A stretch of 60,000 bases of DNA from Branchiostoma floridae (Eukaryota > Chordata > Leptocardii > Amphioxiformes > Branchiostomatidae). Position 1 is the stretch's first letter. Each line of letters opens with the position of its first letter. The DNA is taken from contig NC_049983.1 in NCBI RefSeq assembly GCF_000003815.2, forward strand, positions 15,688,246-15,748,245, given 5' to 3'. The position numbers and the translations under genes are program-made. Below, piece by piece: positions 1 through 11,053 of this stretch. Under the pieces are notes generated by a model. That model was not told the origin of the DNA. It ran no database searches and was given only the letters and a program-made list of their open reading frames with translations.

Positions 1-528
1 AGATGAAGTTGGAATAGATGTCAATAGATGTCAAACAAAGATGTCATTTATCCCAAATCAAGATATACAAGGAAGCTTTCAAAAAGTTGGTATTAGGGGA
101 ACATGAATAGATTGAAACAAATATGTTTTTCCCATTTATAGAAGGTAATGAATGGTCTAAATTAACAAATCGTTTGTTTACTATGAAGATGGTTCACATA
201 ACAAACTTGTTGCGATTGCTTAGTGTATTTTGAAAGTAACGATATCATAGGTATCAAAATATACACGAAAAAAATACTTTCGATTTGATTATTTACTTTC
301 TACATCATGGTTTTGTGATTAATCATAACAAGTAACATCAATTGGTGAATTTATTTCTTGCAATTAACCGCTAATGAATAGAGATAATATTTCAGACTAA
401 GGAGGAAACTTTGCAGCAAAGGTAATATGTTACCAATGCTAATGATCACTTACGACTCAAGTGGAATATAATGATGCAGCGCCAGCGATCGAATGACATT
501 ATGTTTACAAAATACCAATGATATTAGA
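1..528. other. intergenic, nothing recognised
   Basis: AT-rich sequence with no reading frame of note, no terminal repeats and no RNA-gene signature that I can see. It runs up to the CA microsatellite. Confidence 0.5.
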
Positions 529-565
529 CACACACACACACACACATACACACACGCACACCGTA

Positions 566-607
<42 letters not shown>

Positions 608-640
608 ACAAAAACACACACATACACATACACACTGATC
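529..640. repeat. interrupted (CA)n microsatellite
   Basis: Two long CA runs separated by a short non-CA interruption (near 562-568), followed by a decayed CA/TA tail to about 635. Frames through it on either strand read as Thr-His or Cys-Val runs. These are artefacts of the dinucleotide and are not proteins. The interruptions suggest an old, partly decayed locus. Confidence 0.95.
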
Positions 641-1339
641 GTGGACTTTGATCGACCTACTGACATTAAAAGTTCACCAAGTTGTTCTTTGGATCTTTTG
701 TAACTCAATGTTGCATCATTCCTACTCTCCAATTGCAAGCAGAGGCTAGACTCTGGCTTTGAAAAACGTTTTTAGGCGTGTTTATCGGACTTGGTGACTA
801 GAGGGACCTTTATTACAATGCTGACACACGGTCCCTACTGGCGTCTACCTTATGTCTGCATGTATTATATCACTGAGAATGAAACATGGGTGACATTCTG
901 GTCCGTTTAATAGTTCTGGAAAAGGTTAAGGTACATATCTCTTATTGAAAACGCATATTACCTGCTGTGCAGCACACACGAAAAAAAAATTACAAGGAAA
1001 TTATTTTGTCCTTGGTACTTTCATTTACGCTAGAGTGGCAAAATTGAAATGCTGGTAGGTTATGTGTGCGGCAACATTGACCCGTTCCTCATACAGTGTT
1101 CAAAACGCTTAGTTGCACCCTATGCGGCAGCTAACCACCAAGAGACAAGTCAATTCATGAAGAGAACAAATTGTACAAAACAGATAACATTCTCTTGGGC
1201 CACGTGTTTCTAACAAGTGTTTGTATGTTGTTTGACCTACATGCACTTGATCAGGTTGACTTTTTGTCTCAGTTGAACGCTGCAGGTGTACGGAAAGGCT
1301 GTCGCGCACTGATAAGAATATAGGGCACACTGCTGCTTA
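641..1339. other. intergenic, nothing recognised
   Basis: Unique-looking, moderately AT-rich sequence. Short frames on the minus strand (around 1109-1330) show no domain and continue into the neighbouring mobile element, so they are not called. Confidence 0.45.
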
Positions 1340-1911
1340 AGCCGGGTTCACACGTGCGAATATATTTAAGTCCGTATGGGGTCCGTATGGAGTTCTTAGC
1401 CTCTACTAGGCTCCACAGGGCGCCGGAAAAATAGTGGAAATTGGAGAAATATAGACACATAACATGCCATAGGAGTTAGTTTTCATGGGAGTATGGTTTG
1501 CAACCAGGTAACTCCGCTGGCATGTTATCAGGCATGTTGTCAGGCAGAGGCGTGTCCAGTCACTGTCATCGCGCAAGTGAAGAAGTGATCTCTTCACTCC
1601 TCCTATGGAGACCTACAGGACAGTCCTACTCGAGGAAGCTAACCTTCCCAGCAACCATTTCCAGAGACACAGGGATTGACACCGAGGACTTGGGAGCAGC
1701 CATGAAAGATCGTGTGCATTGGAGAAATGTTGTGCAACGCCTCACCCCGCCCGCCAGGGACGACAGATGATGATGATGATGATGATGTGGCTATATTTGA
1801 CCAATTTCTATTATATTCCGGTTCCGGTGACATATATAGAGCCTGGTATAGGCTCAGACTTCCATACGAACATCATACGGACTTGAAAATATACGCAGGT
1901 GTGAACACCTT
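1340..1911. mobile_element. fold-back MITE, copy A, interrupted by a LINE tail
   Basis: The left end begins AGCCGGGTTCACACGTGCG and goes on to AAGTCCGTATG. The right end, read in reverse complement, begins AAGGTGTTCACACC and also reaches AAGTCCGTATG, giving terminal inverted repeats of about 40 bp. TA lies outside both ends (1338-1339 and 1912-1913), as expected for a TA target-site duplication. The inner arms also pair (TAGGCTCCACAGG near 1408 against GAGCCTGGTATAGG near 1841). It matches the cleaner copy at 45861-46171. The centre is expanded by a LINE fragment at about 1530-1788. No transposase is present, so it is non-autonomous. The superfamily is not certain; a TA duplication suits Tc1/mariner-like elements. 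Confidence 0.8.
1530..1788 (+). mobile_element. 5'-truncated LINE, reverse-transcriptase C-terminal end
   Basis: An open frame ending at the stop at 1768-1770 reads ...RDTGIDTEDLGAAMKDR then VHWRNVVQRL. This is the pattern seen at the extreme C terminus of many non-LTR retrotransposon ORF2 proteins (RDTGL...L..AM.DR..WR..V). The stop lies in a GAT trinucleotide run (about 1766-1788), a typical simple-repeat 3' tail. Only the last ~80 codons are kept, so it is dead on arrival. It sits in the centre of the fold-back element, so it inserted after that element. The exact left junction is uncertain, near the repeated CAGGCATGTT words at 1529-1545. Confidence 0.72.
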
Positions 1912-1913
1912 TA

Positions 1914-2581
1914 ATAAGTACTTTCAAGACAGGTCAGAAGATGAAACGTGTTGTTTCCACAGTCAAGTCAACTAAACAGAGCGATCTACAACATAAACTA
2001 CGTTTGAACATACGTACTTTCACCCAATGCAGACAATCTTAACTGAATTTGAATGATAAAAAGGCTGAAACGATGTTCATACATGTATTTCATCATAGTT
2101 TACAAATCAAGTCACGTCTTGCATGATAGATAATTACGCACGTTTTTGAACTTCATCAAAACTACTTCTTGAAAAATAATCACATGTACAGGTTAATTCT
2201 GAAAAGGAATAATATCTTATAACATCGGCATATTTGCCACACTCATGTTTATGATGTTGATTTACGTTCAGTGTTATGTTGCATCCTTTGAAGAACGAGT
2301 TTCATTAAGAGTTATACCCTTTCAATCTACGTAAGGACTATCTTCAAGGTTATCTACACCTTGCGTTGTGTTTTGAATAAGGAGTTTATCGTCGTGCCAG
2401 CTCGTGTGAACATTCATTAGTGGTAATACCTTAAGACCCTCAGGTGATTACATAGCCGCGTGTGTTGAGATTAAATGATGGAATCTTTATACACTAGTCT
2501 CAGTTTAATTGGCACATACATACTCACGCATATCAGGTAAAAATCAACAGCTTGATTGATATGGAAATTGTAGAATGAACC
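1914..2581. other. intergenic, nothing recognised
   Basis: AT-rich and without a convincing frame or terminal repeats. Confidence 0.45.
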
Positions 2582-3170
2582 CATTCGAAAATTAAAGCTG
2601 AGTGAAAGCTTAGCAATGCGGATGCTCCTGAGAATTGAACTGACCAATAAACAAGGTCCAAGTTTTTTTTTCTTATGGACATGGAAGTTTTTACCGCCAA
2701 TCGTTTCTGTTGAATGATAGTCGTGTGCCCTAATTTAGTTGGCCTTTCTGATTACTCTCACGAAGTAGCATTTAACGCTCAATCAATTCGGCAGCTACAG
2801 TACATTTTTTACTTAATTAAGTTACTTGATTTTTAGAAGTTGATCAGACTGTTAGACATTCAGATGTATTCATTCGAAAACATGAACATTCGGTTACAGA
2901 TGAAAGCTTACCGCATCGGAGTTTTGAAAGTCACGCTGAAGTGCTCCTCAGAATTTAAGTGATCAATCGCCAAGGTCACGTGATTTTACGGACACGTGAC
3001 GTAATCAATGGAAGTTTATACCGCCCGCTGTCTCTGTTGGGTGACGGTTGTGTGCGCTAATTTTGGTGACCTTCCTTATTCGCCTCACGGAGTAGCAATT
3101 AATGCTCAATTAATTAATTAATGAGTTACAATACAATTTTCGCATTAATCAAGAATTTTATCCAACTGCC
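2582..3170. repeat. diverged tandem duplication, ~290-bp unit
   Basis: Two neighbouring copies share an ordered series of blocks. Each begins CATTCGAAAA (about 2582 and 2871) and contains GAAAGCTTA, GCTCCT.AGAATT, CCAA.GTC, ATGGAAGTTT..TACCGCC, TCTGTTG..TGA, GTGTGC.CTAATTT, AGTAGCA.TTAA.GCTCAAT and a final ATTAA-rich stretch. Divergence with small insertions and deletions suggests an old event. There is no coding capacity. It could be a duplicated regulatory segment or two tandem copies of a mobile element. Confidence 0.75.
2977..2998. promoter_or_regulatory. paired CACGTG E-boxes
   Basis: Two perfect CACGTG palindromes (2977-2982 and 2993-2998) in the contexts GTCACGTGAT and GACACGTGAC lie 10 bp apart. 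They sit in the second copy of the tandem duplication, and the matching place in the first copy is degenerate. TCACGTGA-type sites are bound by USF/MITF/TFE-family bHLH-zip factors in animals. Function here is inference only. Confidence 0.3.
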
Positions 3171-4339
3171 TAATCTATTCAACAGCTAAAACTCTACAGC
3201 AATTCCCTGCAGCAACTAATTGCTAAGAGTGACTTCTAGAAGGATCCGTTATGAGACATACTACCAATATCAGGAATGGGATGCTGACTAGTCGACTTCA
3301 ATGTTGGTCTAGCCTGAGACTTAAGTCGATCAGATGTGCTGAATGAATCTAGCAATTTGTCAGTACCAAGTACGCTATTCGTTTGACGATTAAAGGGTAA
3401 AACTAAACAATAGATATTCACGAAAATAGTTTTATCAGGTTGGTAGAATATAGGAGGATTCTTTTTACACAACCAGCAGGTATTCATGACTGACACATTA
3501 TCACATTTCCACAGTTCTTTAGTTCTATGAATATTCTTTTGAGCGCAATATTATCAGAAGCAGTTTATCATTTGACAAGATTTAAGTTCTGCTTTACTTC
3601 AAAAAGTTTTACGTACTCTAAACCATGTGATTCCCAGGAGAAAAAAATGACATTAGAAATTTTTTTTGATTGATTAGTTTAGCGGTATAATTGGAAAAAT
3701 ATGTCTAAAACGTTCAATTTGAAACTGTGGTTTCATGTATTCTGAACAAATCTAAGCAAGTAGGTAATTTCGAACAGAAATGCTTACCATCGGCTCCCGT
3801 CATTTGACAGTGGCCAGCCAGGTACTTAATTAAGCTAACATTGGTACTATGTTATGTCTTAGGGTGGTGGTGGAACTTTGGCGCATTGTTATGTTGATTA
3901 ACTGAGTTCGGTATGTATTGTGTTTTGCTATGTGTCACTGTTAAATATCTTTTATAACTTGAGTGAAACGCCACATTGTCATGTGTTCTTAAACAGTTTT
4001 TTTTCTACAAAAAAACAGGGTTTTTTCTAGAGTCGGTTGGATAATGGGAAGCACAACATCTTTTCCTTGTCCCTAGGTTCGGGGAAGGCAATGGAAGGCA
4101 GTTATGTTAGAGGATTAAGTCTGCTCGTTACACGTGCCATTAACACTTCGTGGCTCATGGCCTACTTCAATACGATCTCGTTGGAAACTTGTCCATTACC
4201 GTAGTGCGGAGTGCAGCCTTGCTTACGGCCATATAATCCATGGTTTAACTGGTGGGAGAATATGAGGGATCACGGTAAGCTACTGGGGCTGGATGTCGGC
4301 GCCAGAAATGACATTGATGATTCATCACCGCCTACTGGG
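3171..4339. other. intergenic, nothing recognised
   Basis: AT-rich sequence with homopolymer runs. The longest frame (minus strand, 3236-3496, 86 codons) has no recognisable domain and is within chance expectation. Confidence 0.45.
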
Positions 4340-5750
4340 GTCATTGTCTTTTCACGCGATATCCTCACTAACTCCTTTAAGACTCTTGTCACCTTCTTGT
4401 AAGACGTGAAACGTTGTGAAACATCATTGTGAGAAGATCTCCGCATGCGCCACACCCTTATTAACTCTTTAAAGACTCTTGGTAAACTCCTTAAACTTGT
4501 ACTGTAACATTATAATTAGCGCATCTTTAATCATGTCTTAAGTCATTTTAAGACCTTAACGTCCTTGACGTCGAAACATTATGTGAAACGATCTTGTCAT
4601 GCGATATCTTTAGAACCTCCATAATCAGTTCAAGGTTGTGGCATTCTTTTTCCATTCGACACATCACGATCTTTTGATAAATTCAGTATCTCATAAGTCC
4701 TTTTAACGGCTCTTGCAAACTCTATCAACTCGAAACATCATTTTGAGACCATGTTTGAATGTGATAACTTCCCTGCCTCTTAGTCTATTCAATGCATTTC
4801 ACGAGCTCTTTGAACTAAAGAAATCGCTGTGAGGCGATCTTTGAATATAAGTCATACATTCACTACCTCCATAGACCTTTTTAAGACTCTTATTACAACC
4901 CCCTCCCCCCTTACCCTATCTCCTTAGTACTTTAAGGACTCTCGCAGATCTCTGTGAACTCGAAACATCATAGGGCGATCTTTGACCTGAAACTTTTACT
5001 ACACCTTAAGTCCTTTAAGACTCATGCAAACTCCTTGAAGTCAAAACCTCTTTGTGGTACCATCTTTGCATTGGATTCTCCCACAACCTTACTGAAACGT
5101 GCAGACTTTTCGAACAGCATATCGGGTGAGCTTTGGATGCGATACCTCCAGTCTCTCCTTATTCCTTTTGAAAACGCATTTTATTCGAAACATGACCGTG
5201 GGGCCATCCTTGCATGCCATACCATTACTTCTTCCTTAGTCTCTTTTAAGACCCCCGGAAAATCCTTCAGCTCGGAACATGATTAATGTGGGAACATGCG
5301 ATACATCTTCAAAGCATTTCTAGTCCTTTTACTGCTGACTGTTGAACTCAAATAATCAATGTGGGACGATATTTACATGTAGTTCCTCATTCCTTTTGAA
5401 GACTGCTTCAAGTTCCTTGACTAGAAACATCATACAGGATAAACTTTGCTTGTGGTGTATCTTCATTAAATCCTTAAATCTTTTTAAGACTTTTGCACTC
5501 TTTGAACTCGAAGCAGTGTATGGGGCGATCTTAACATACGGTATATCTTCATTGCTTAACAGTCTTTTTATTGGTCTTTTGAAGACTATTTAAAGTTCCT
5601 CGACTAGAAACATCAAAAAGCATGAACATGTGGTGTATCTTCACTAAATCCTTTAAGGACGTTTGCAAACTCCTTGAACTCGAATCAGTATGTGGGACGA
5701 TCTTTGCGTACGGTATACTTTCACTGCTTAATATTCTTTTTATTGGTTCC
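4340..5750. repeat. degenerate ~88-bp tandem repeat array
   Basis: A recurring ordered word set appears about every 85-95 bp: CCTTTAAGACTCTTGCAAAC, TCCTTGAACTCGAAACATCA, GTGGGGCGATCTTTG, then CATGCGATATCTTCACTACC before the next unit. Clear units start near 4373, 4464, 4549, 4696, 4786, 4920, 5010, 5480 and 5650, with weaker ones between, for roughly 15-16 copies. Divergence between units is high and no boundary is sharp. Several short frames here (4954-5286, 5342-5593) are by-products of the periodicity. It looks like an old minisatellite or short satellite tract. Confidence 0.8.
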
Positions 5751-6065
5751 CGTGGACCCGTTAAAATCGGTTAAAATTACAGTTTGAAAGGTTGAAACCC
5801 CGTTAGGATGGCACAGACGGTAGCAAAGTACAAATTACATAAGATGTGTCGTCTGCAGGGACGTTACATAACACCTAATCGATGTTTATCACTGAAGAAA
5901 GGTGCAAAGAGTGGAAATGTATTCCCCATTCAATTAAAGTTGCACCATTATTGGATTAGAAGGCACTCTTTCCAATCTCTCAGATGTAACACGATCGACA
6001 GAGGCGATGTAAAGACAGGTACAGAATGTAGCAGGAAAGGTCCTCTGGTGTCTTCAAGGGTTGCG
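5751..6065. other. unassigned flank of repeat array
   Basis: Contains an 88-codon plus-strand frame (5808-6074) without a recognisable domain, which runs into the SINE-like block. I do not call it a gene. Confidence 0.4.
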
Positions 6066-6190
6066 TCCATATAGTCCAGTGGGTAGTGACCCAGTCTCTG
6101 GAGGCCTACCGAGTTTGAATCCTAGCTGTTTGTGCATGCATGCATGTACAGTCCTTGGGAAGGGATAAAAGTTGTGGTCTACAATTTATT
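6066..6190 (+). mobile_element. tRNA-derived SINE relic
   Basis: An A-box-like segment, TAGTCCAGTGGGTAGTG (about 6072), is followed ~35 bp later by a B-box-like GAGTTTGAATCCTAG (about 6110-6124), the spacing of an RNA polymerase III internal promoter. Downstream is GTCCTTGGGAAGGGA (about 6150), like the TCCTTGGGAAAGGCAC body segment of tRNA-head SINEs in invertebrate deuterostomes and vertebrates. The tRNA fold is not preserved, so it is not a tRNA gene. The 3' limit is unclear. Confidence 0.5.
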
Positions 6191-9100
6191 GTGCTTGTTG
6201 AATAGACCTTAGGCAATTTTTCCTGGTTCGATTTTTCTGTCGATGTACGGTGCATTCTCACTATATAGATAACATCGGGTTAATCTTGCTAAGTTGTGAG
6301 GTGATTTTGAAAAAAAAAATTCTTGCAGCAATATTTTTTTTGCATATTGTTTTTTAAAAATTAATTTATTTACAGCCTTAGCAACTTAATCTAACCCTTT
6401 TTTCCGGCCCCCAAATGGTCCCTACGTTCAGTAACCGTCCTATATCCCATTGAAAAACATTGGATACCATGAAGGGTCTGAATAGGAGCTATCTAGACCC
6501 CCCCCCCCCAGTTAATAGAATTATGTGGTACTTTTTTTTCTGTTTTGTGCAACATTTGCTTGATTTATTTCATGAACTCTCTTTTATATAAAGTAACACA
6601 TACTTCTGGAATGGAGTGGAGTAGCGCTTGAAGCAACGAAAAATAATCTGTGCTTTTAATCGTGACCATTCTACAAGAAGCAATTAGTGATATTGGTATG
6701 TAGTTCTTTCCCCCATTTCCCTTGTCACAGAATCAATAACAAATCCCCTTTCTATCTCCAGGATAACTTAGCCTACTTTTCTTTGACATATAGCACCAGA
6801 GGAAGGTCATTAGGAAGTCCCAAGGATACAGACGCGCCATGTTATAAAGCTGATGCGGAGGATTATTGATGGACTGCGTCGCGTTAGGTACTGTAGGAGA
6901 CCACATACTGAGTAGTAATCCTTGCACAGTAAGGGATTTAAGAGCAAGCCGCTAAGTAAGATGCATTGGTAGTTCTAGGCAACAGGGACATTCCTGCCAT
7001 TCCTACACGTGGAATTCCCGTAAAGAATTCCTGGAAAGAGGTCACCATCTCAATGGTCGCTGGTGAGAATTAAAGAATTTATTTCGTATGATCACACGTC
7101 CCTTTGTTCAATTATGAAATGAAAACTCAATGGGAAAATATCTGTACAAATTGGACAAATATTTCGCAAATATCAATTTGTGCACTGGCCGATACTTAAG
7201 GTGCCTGCTCTGGAATGCATTTTTAGAATGCAAGTTTGACTGTACTTATAATAACAGAAAAAAGTCATACCATTAAATGGTAATATTCAATGCGGAAACA
7301 TACGGTACATGGGTTGTAAGTGAAACTTTCTTTACTTGTCTATAAGCCTGCCTATATATGAAGCACTCAACTCATTTCAGCTTCTGATATAAACACTTAC
7401 TTTCAGGTCAGGAGTTTTTTAAAGCAAAAACACCACTCCAAAGTTCAGCTTTGCTACCCTCAACATCGTCTTCTACATTAAACTGATATTAGCTAAACTT
7501 GTTGTGACAGGCTTTTTAATTTGCACACGTCAACAAATTCAACATGATAGGGACAGACAAGATGATAGTGCTGACGTCTGTAGAATGTGGTAATTTGATT
7601 CTTGAAGGAATAATGCGCACTCGGGGTATTGACCTGCGTTTTAGACGCCATGAAAGCAGACCTCCTTCTATAATCCTAGTGGACATCTGATGCGTCATTC
7701 ATGTCGTTTCAAATGACCCTTTTGCCCTCCAGATACTCGCCATGCCTTAACACGTTCCTGCTACTCCAATGTACAGCGTATGCCTGTATGACTTTAAGCC
7801 ATCTCAGGGTTTAATGCGTTCTATATTTAGGCATTATTAGTTTGCTGGATTAGAAACCAATGTCTGTTGGAGGCGACTCAGGCGAGGATGAAAATGTTAA
7901 CAACACCTGATGGCCATGTCCTCGATCTCAAAGGCGTTGCAGTTTTCATAAGCATTAAGGCATCCTTCTTTTTACCAGTGCCAAGCATCAGAGCTTCCAC
8001 TACGACATATAAACAATGACAGTCACCAACATTACATTTAGTAACGCCAATTACGTATCAAAATTCATCATACCTTACGATGGATAAGCCTGAAACTTTT
8101 CTCCTATCCAATACACCTGGTGGGGTTTCTAAGCCCACATCTATCTATGTAATCACGGCCGCCAGTGTCACGTTTGCTCTGACACATGGTGACAAGATGC
8201 AGTAAATCAATCCATGGTCCTGCATGATTGATCTGTCCCTTATGACCTCTAACACTGGTTATTATTTTTCCAACAGAACGATATTTTTCCCTACCAGGAG
8301 AGACCTGGAGGGGCTCCCTTCTTCTATGTGACTATACCATGAAAGGAAGATTGTTGAATCTGTTTTGACATAATCTGACATCATCGGCACATTAATACAC
8401 TGCTACCTAACCGTATGTGACATCCTGCCTGTATTATCAGTAAGCTGCGGCGTGAGGTGTACCACGCAGTGACAGGTAATTTAGAATTTAATGAACTACT
8501 CACTCATGGTATTAGCAGACAAACCACTTATTCATAATTTCTGTGTTATAATCCTGGTGGGCACCAGGATGTAGAGATTATTAGTTATTTTTGGCGAGGA
8601 CAAGATACTAGATTGTTGGGACATGGTAATGAATAATGATAAAAATTGCTTAAGTGTCAAGGTTCTTTGCAAAGTTGTGGCTCTTCAATGATGCTTTGAT
8701 GATTTTAATCCAATTATCTACATTCGCTCTTGCTTTTAGAAAACATATTTAGAAATGTAGATGTTTAAAAATATCTAACATGAAAGTTTCATCTCATGAA
8801 AAATTAAAAAGTTTCAACCTCAACTTATCGTTTATGGTTCATTTGATTATGATCTAAACGTCATACACAAAATAATCTGACGACTAGGTACAAAACATGG
8901 GATGAATGAAAAAAAAGGGAACGTTTTTCCCTTACTTTTGACACACTTGGCATCGCTATGTCATTTGAAAAAAGCGTCGTCTTCCCCTATCTCAAATGAT
9001 ATATGAGTGGGCAGTGAGAATTTTAATGGATCGCACAGCCCAGTACGCTCTCCGCTATCTGATCCTGCAATATAAATCAAAGAGTCAACCCAACAACCTC

Positions 9101-10850
9101 GTCTCAAGAAATAAGTACATTTGGCCTCTGATATATAAGCATGATTTGTGAATTTTTTTCCAAAAGATCAGTGCGTTAAAGGCATGTTGGAGACTTATAG
9201 CGTACTTCAAAGTGTTCGGCGTAATACATAGATCAAGGAATGAGGGCAAAGACATAAAGTGATAAAGGTTTAAAAGACAGAAAACGCGTGACTGTGTAGG
9301 GATAGTGAATAGAATGATATAGAGTGTTTTATTGACTCTATAAACATGCAATGTCATGGCTTTGAGAGAGCTATAATTTATGGTACCTAATAGGCTGAAT
9401 AAAGTTTCAAAAGTTTCCAAAGCTCCTACAAGTACAGATGCATTGATGCTGATATGGTAATTGTAAAGCGAAGGAGTGAATGGAAAGACGCGGTTTACTA
9501 CCTTATTCACTACAGTCAAAATCTAAACACTCCTACATTAAATGATTCTACCTATCTATATGCTATTGAATGAAATGTATCAAACTTTTAGAGCAAATGG
9601 TTATATATTACGGTGTATATATTGTAGCACCAGGGATGAACGTAGGATATAGAATATAGAATGACTCCAAAAAAGTGAATCATGTCACCTTTTTGTACTA
9701 TTCTGGACGATCAGAAAAATATGAAATATAAGGAGATGTATTTCCTTCATTTATTGCATTTTTTACAATTGGTTGGCCTATTTTCTGCATGTTACCGAAT
9801 TGGAAGAACTATAGAAGAGATTAAACGCCTAATATATTATGAACTAGCCACCGGGATGACTTAAGAAAACTATGAACGGGATATCCACAACAACTCATAA
9901 TATTCGGAAGTAGAATTCAAAGTTGGTAGATTGAGTCATATAACATTGGCTGAAAGCTTACCGAAATTTTAGGTCATGGGGTCAACGCAATAGGTTGTAA
10001 TTAAACTCCGGGGGAGGTATCGTTGTTTCTCTTCTGTCTGTGTTTTGCAATTGTGCATTTTTAAGACGATAGTGACAATCACCGTGCAGTGACTTCAAGT
10101 AATCAATGGGCAAAGGTACTGATCAAAATCTTATTTGTGTAATTTATGATCTACAATTAAACAATTCAAAACAAACTAGAACAATACTAAGACAACACAT
10201 ATGAGTATTTCACGGAGGTATGAGGTTTGTGAATTCTTTGTTTTAATGTGGATGTTTAGTAGTCCATGAGCATTGGCAACTACTGCTACACCTCTTATGT
10301 GTTATAGCAGAGACGGTAGGAGGACATACCTGGGTGCTATTTCTGGAACGGAAAGCTATCCACAGGAGAGGCGCTCACGGATTTAAATCCGTCATTCGCA
10401 GGAAGATGGAAGACAAACTTAAGAACTTTGACATTCTAATAATCTGCCAGTCCAATAACAAGCAACACTGGGACGTCTATATTTAGATAGAATAAATAGG
10501 CTTTTCTAAAGGCTCTGAGTGCGTGTAAATCAGATTGAAGGTAAAGTTTTCCATATTCTACCAAATACTAATCAGAAACATTTTCAATTCAAGCTTAAAA
10601 GAAGATGAATGAGCTGTCAACTCCAGTAGACTTTCGATTTACGCAGAAACACACAACAGGGAGAAATGACTATTATTTCCCGTAAACAGTCTGTAGGTGG
10701 GTGGAGATCAGATACCATGGGATACCTTGTTACTTACAAAAGTTACTCAGGCAACTGGATAAGTTTTGAAAATGGTCAAACTTTTTAGGTAGCATCCACT
10801 GAAAGTCTTAGGCAGTGAATGCTCGTTGAAACTTTTTTTAACAGACTAGG
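6191..10850. other. intergenic, no gene recognised
   Basis: There is a run of 12 C at 6498-6509. The longest frame, minus strand 9085-9519 (144 codons), is rich in Phe, Leu and Ile in an AT-rich region and has no recognisable domain, signal or splice support. A frame of this length is about what chance gives in 60 kb. Nothing else stands out. Confidence 0.45.
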
Positions 10851-11053
10851 TATACCATGTTACATTTTACAACTGGCTACATAAGAATATGTAGTAGAAC
10901 AGGAGCATCATGTTACATCTACAACTGGCTACTTTAGAGCATGGAACAGGTGTATTATGTTCCATTTACAACTGGCTATTTTATAACAGAACAGATGTAT
11001 CATGTTACATTTACGACTGGCTACTTTAGAATATGCAACAGAAGAAGTGTATG
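10851..11053. repeat. minisatellite, four ~48-bp units
   Basis: Four successive copies of TATCATGTTACAT, then TTACAACTGGCTACTTTAGA, then ATATGGAACAG. The ACTGGCTA word occurs near 10872, 10924, 10971 and 11016, giving steps of about 52, 47 and 45 bp. Point differences and small indels separate the units. The 72-codon frame starting at 11002 begins in the last unit and has no known domain. Confidence 0.85.

Noticed and set aside
450-738. Cys-Val and Thr-His rich frames on both strands
   Set aside because: They translate the CA dinucleotide run and are not genes.
9085-9519. 144-codon minus-strand frame, the longest outside the LINEs and the gap
   Set aside because: No recognisable domain, biased hydrophobic composition as expected of AT-rich DNA, and a length roughly expected once by chance in 60 kb over six frames.
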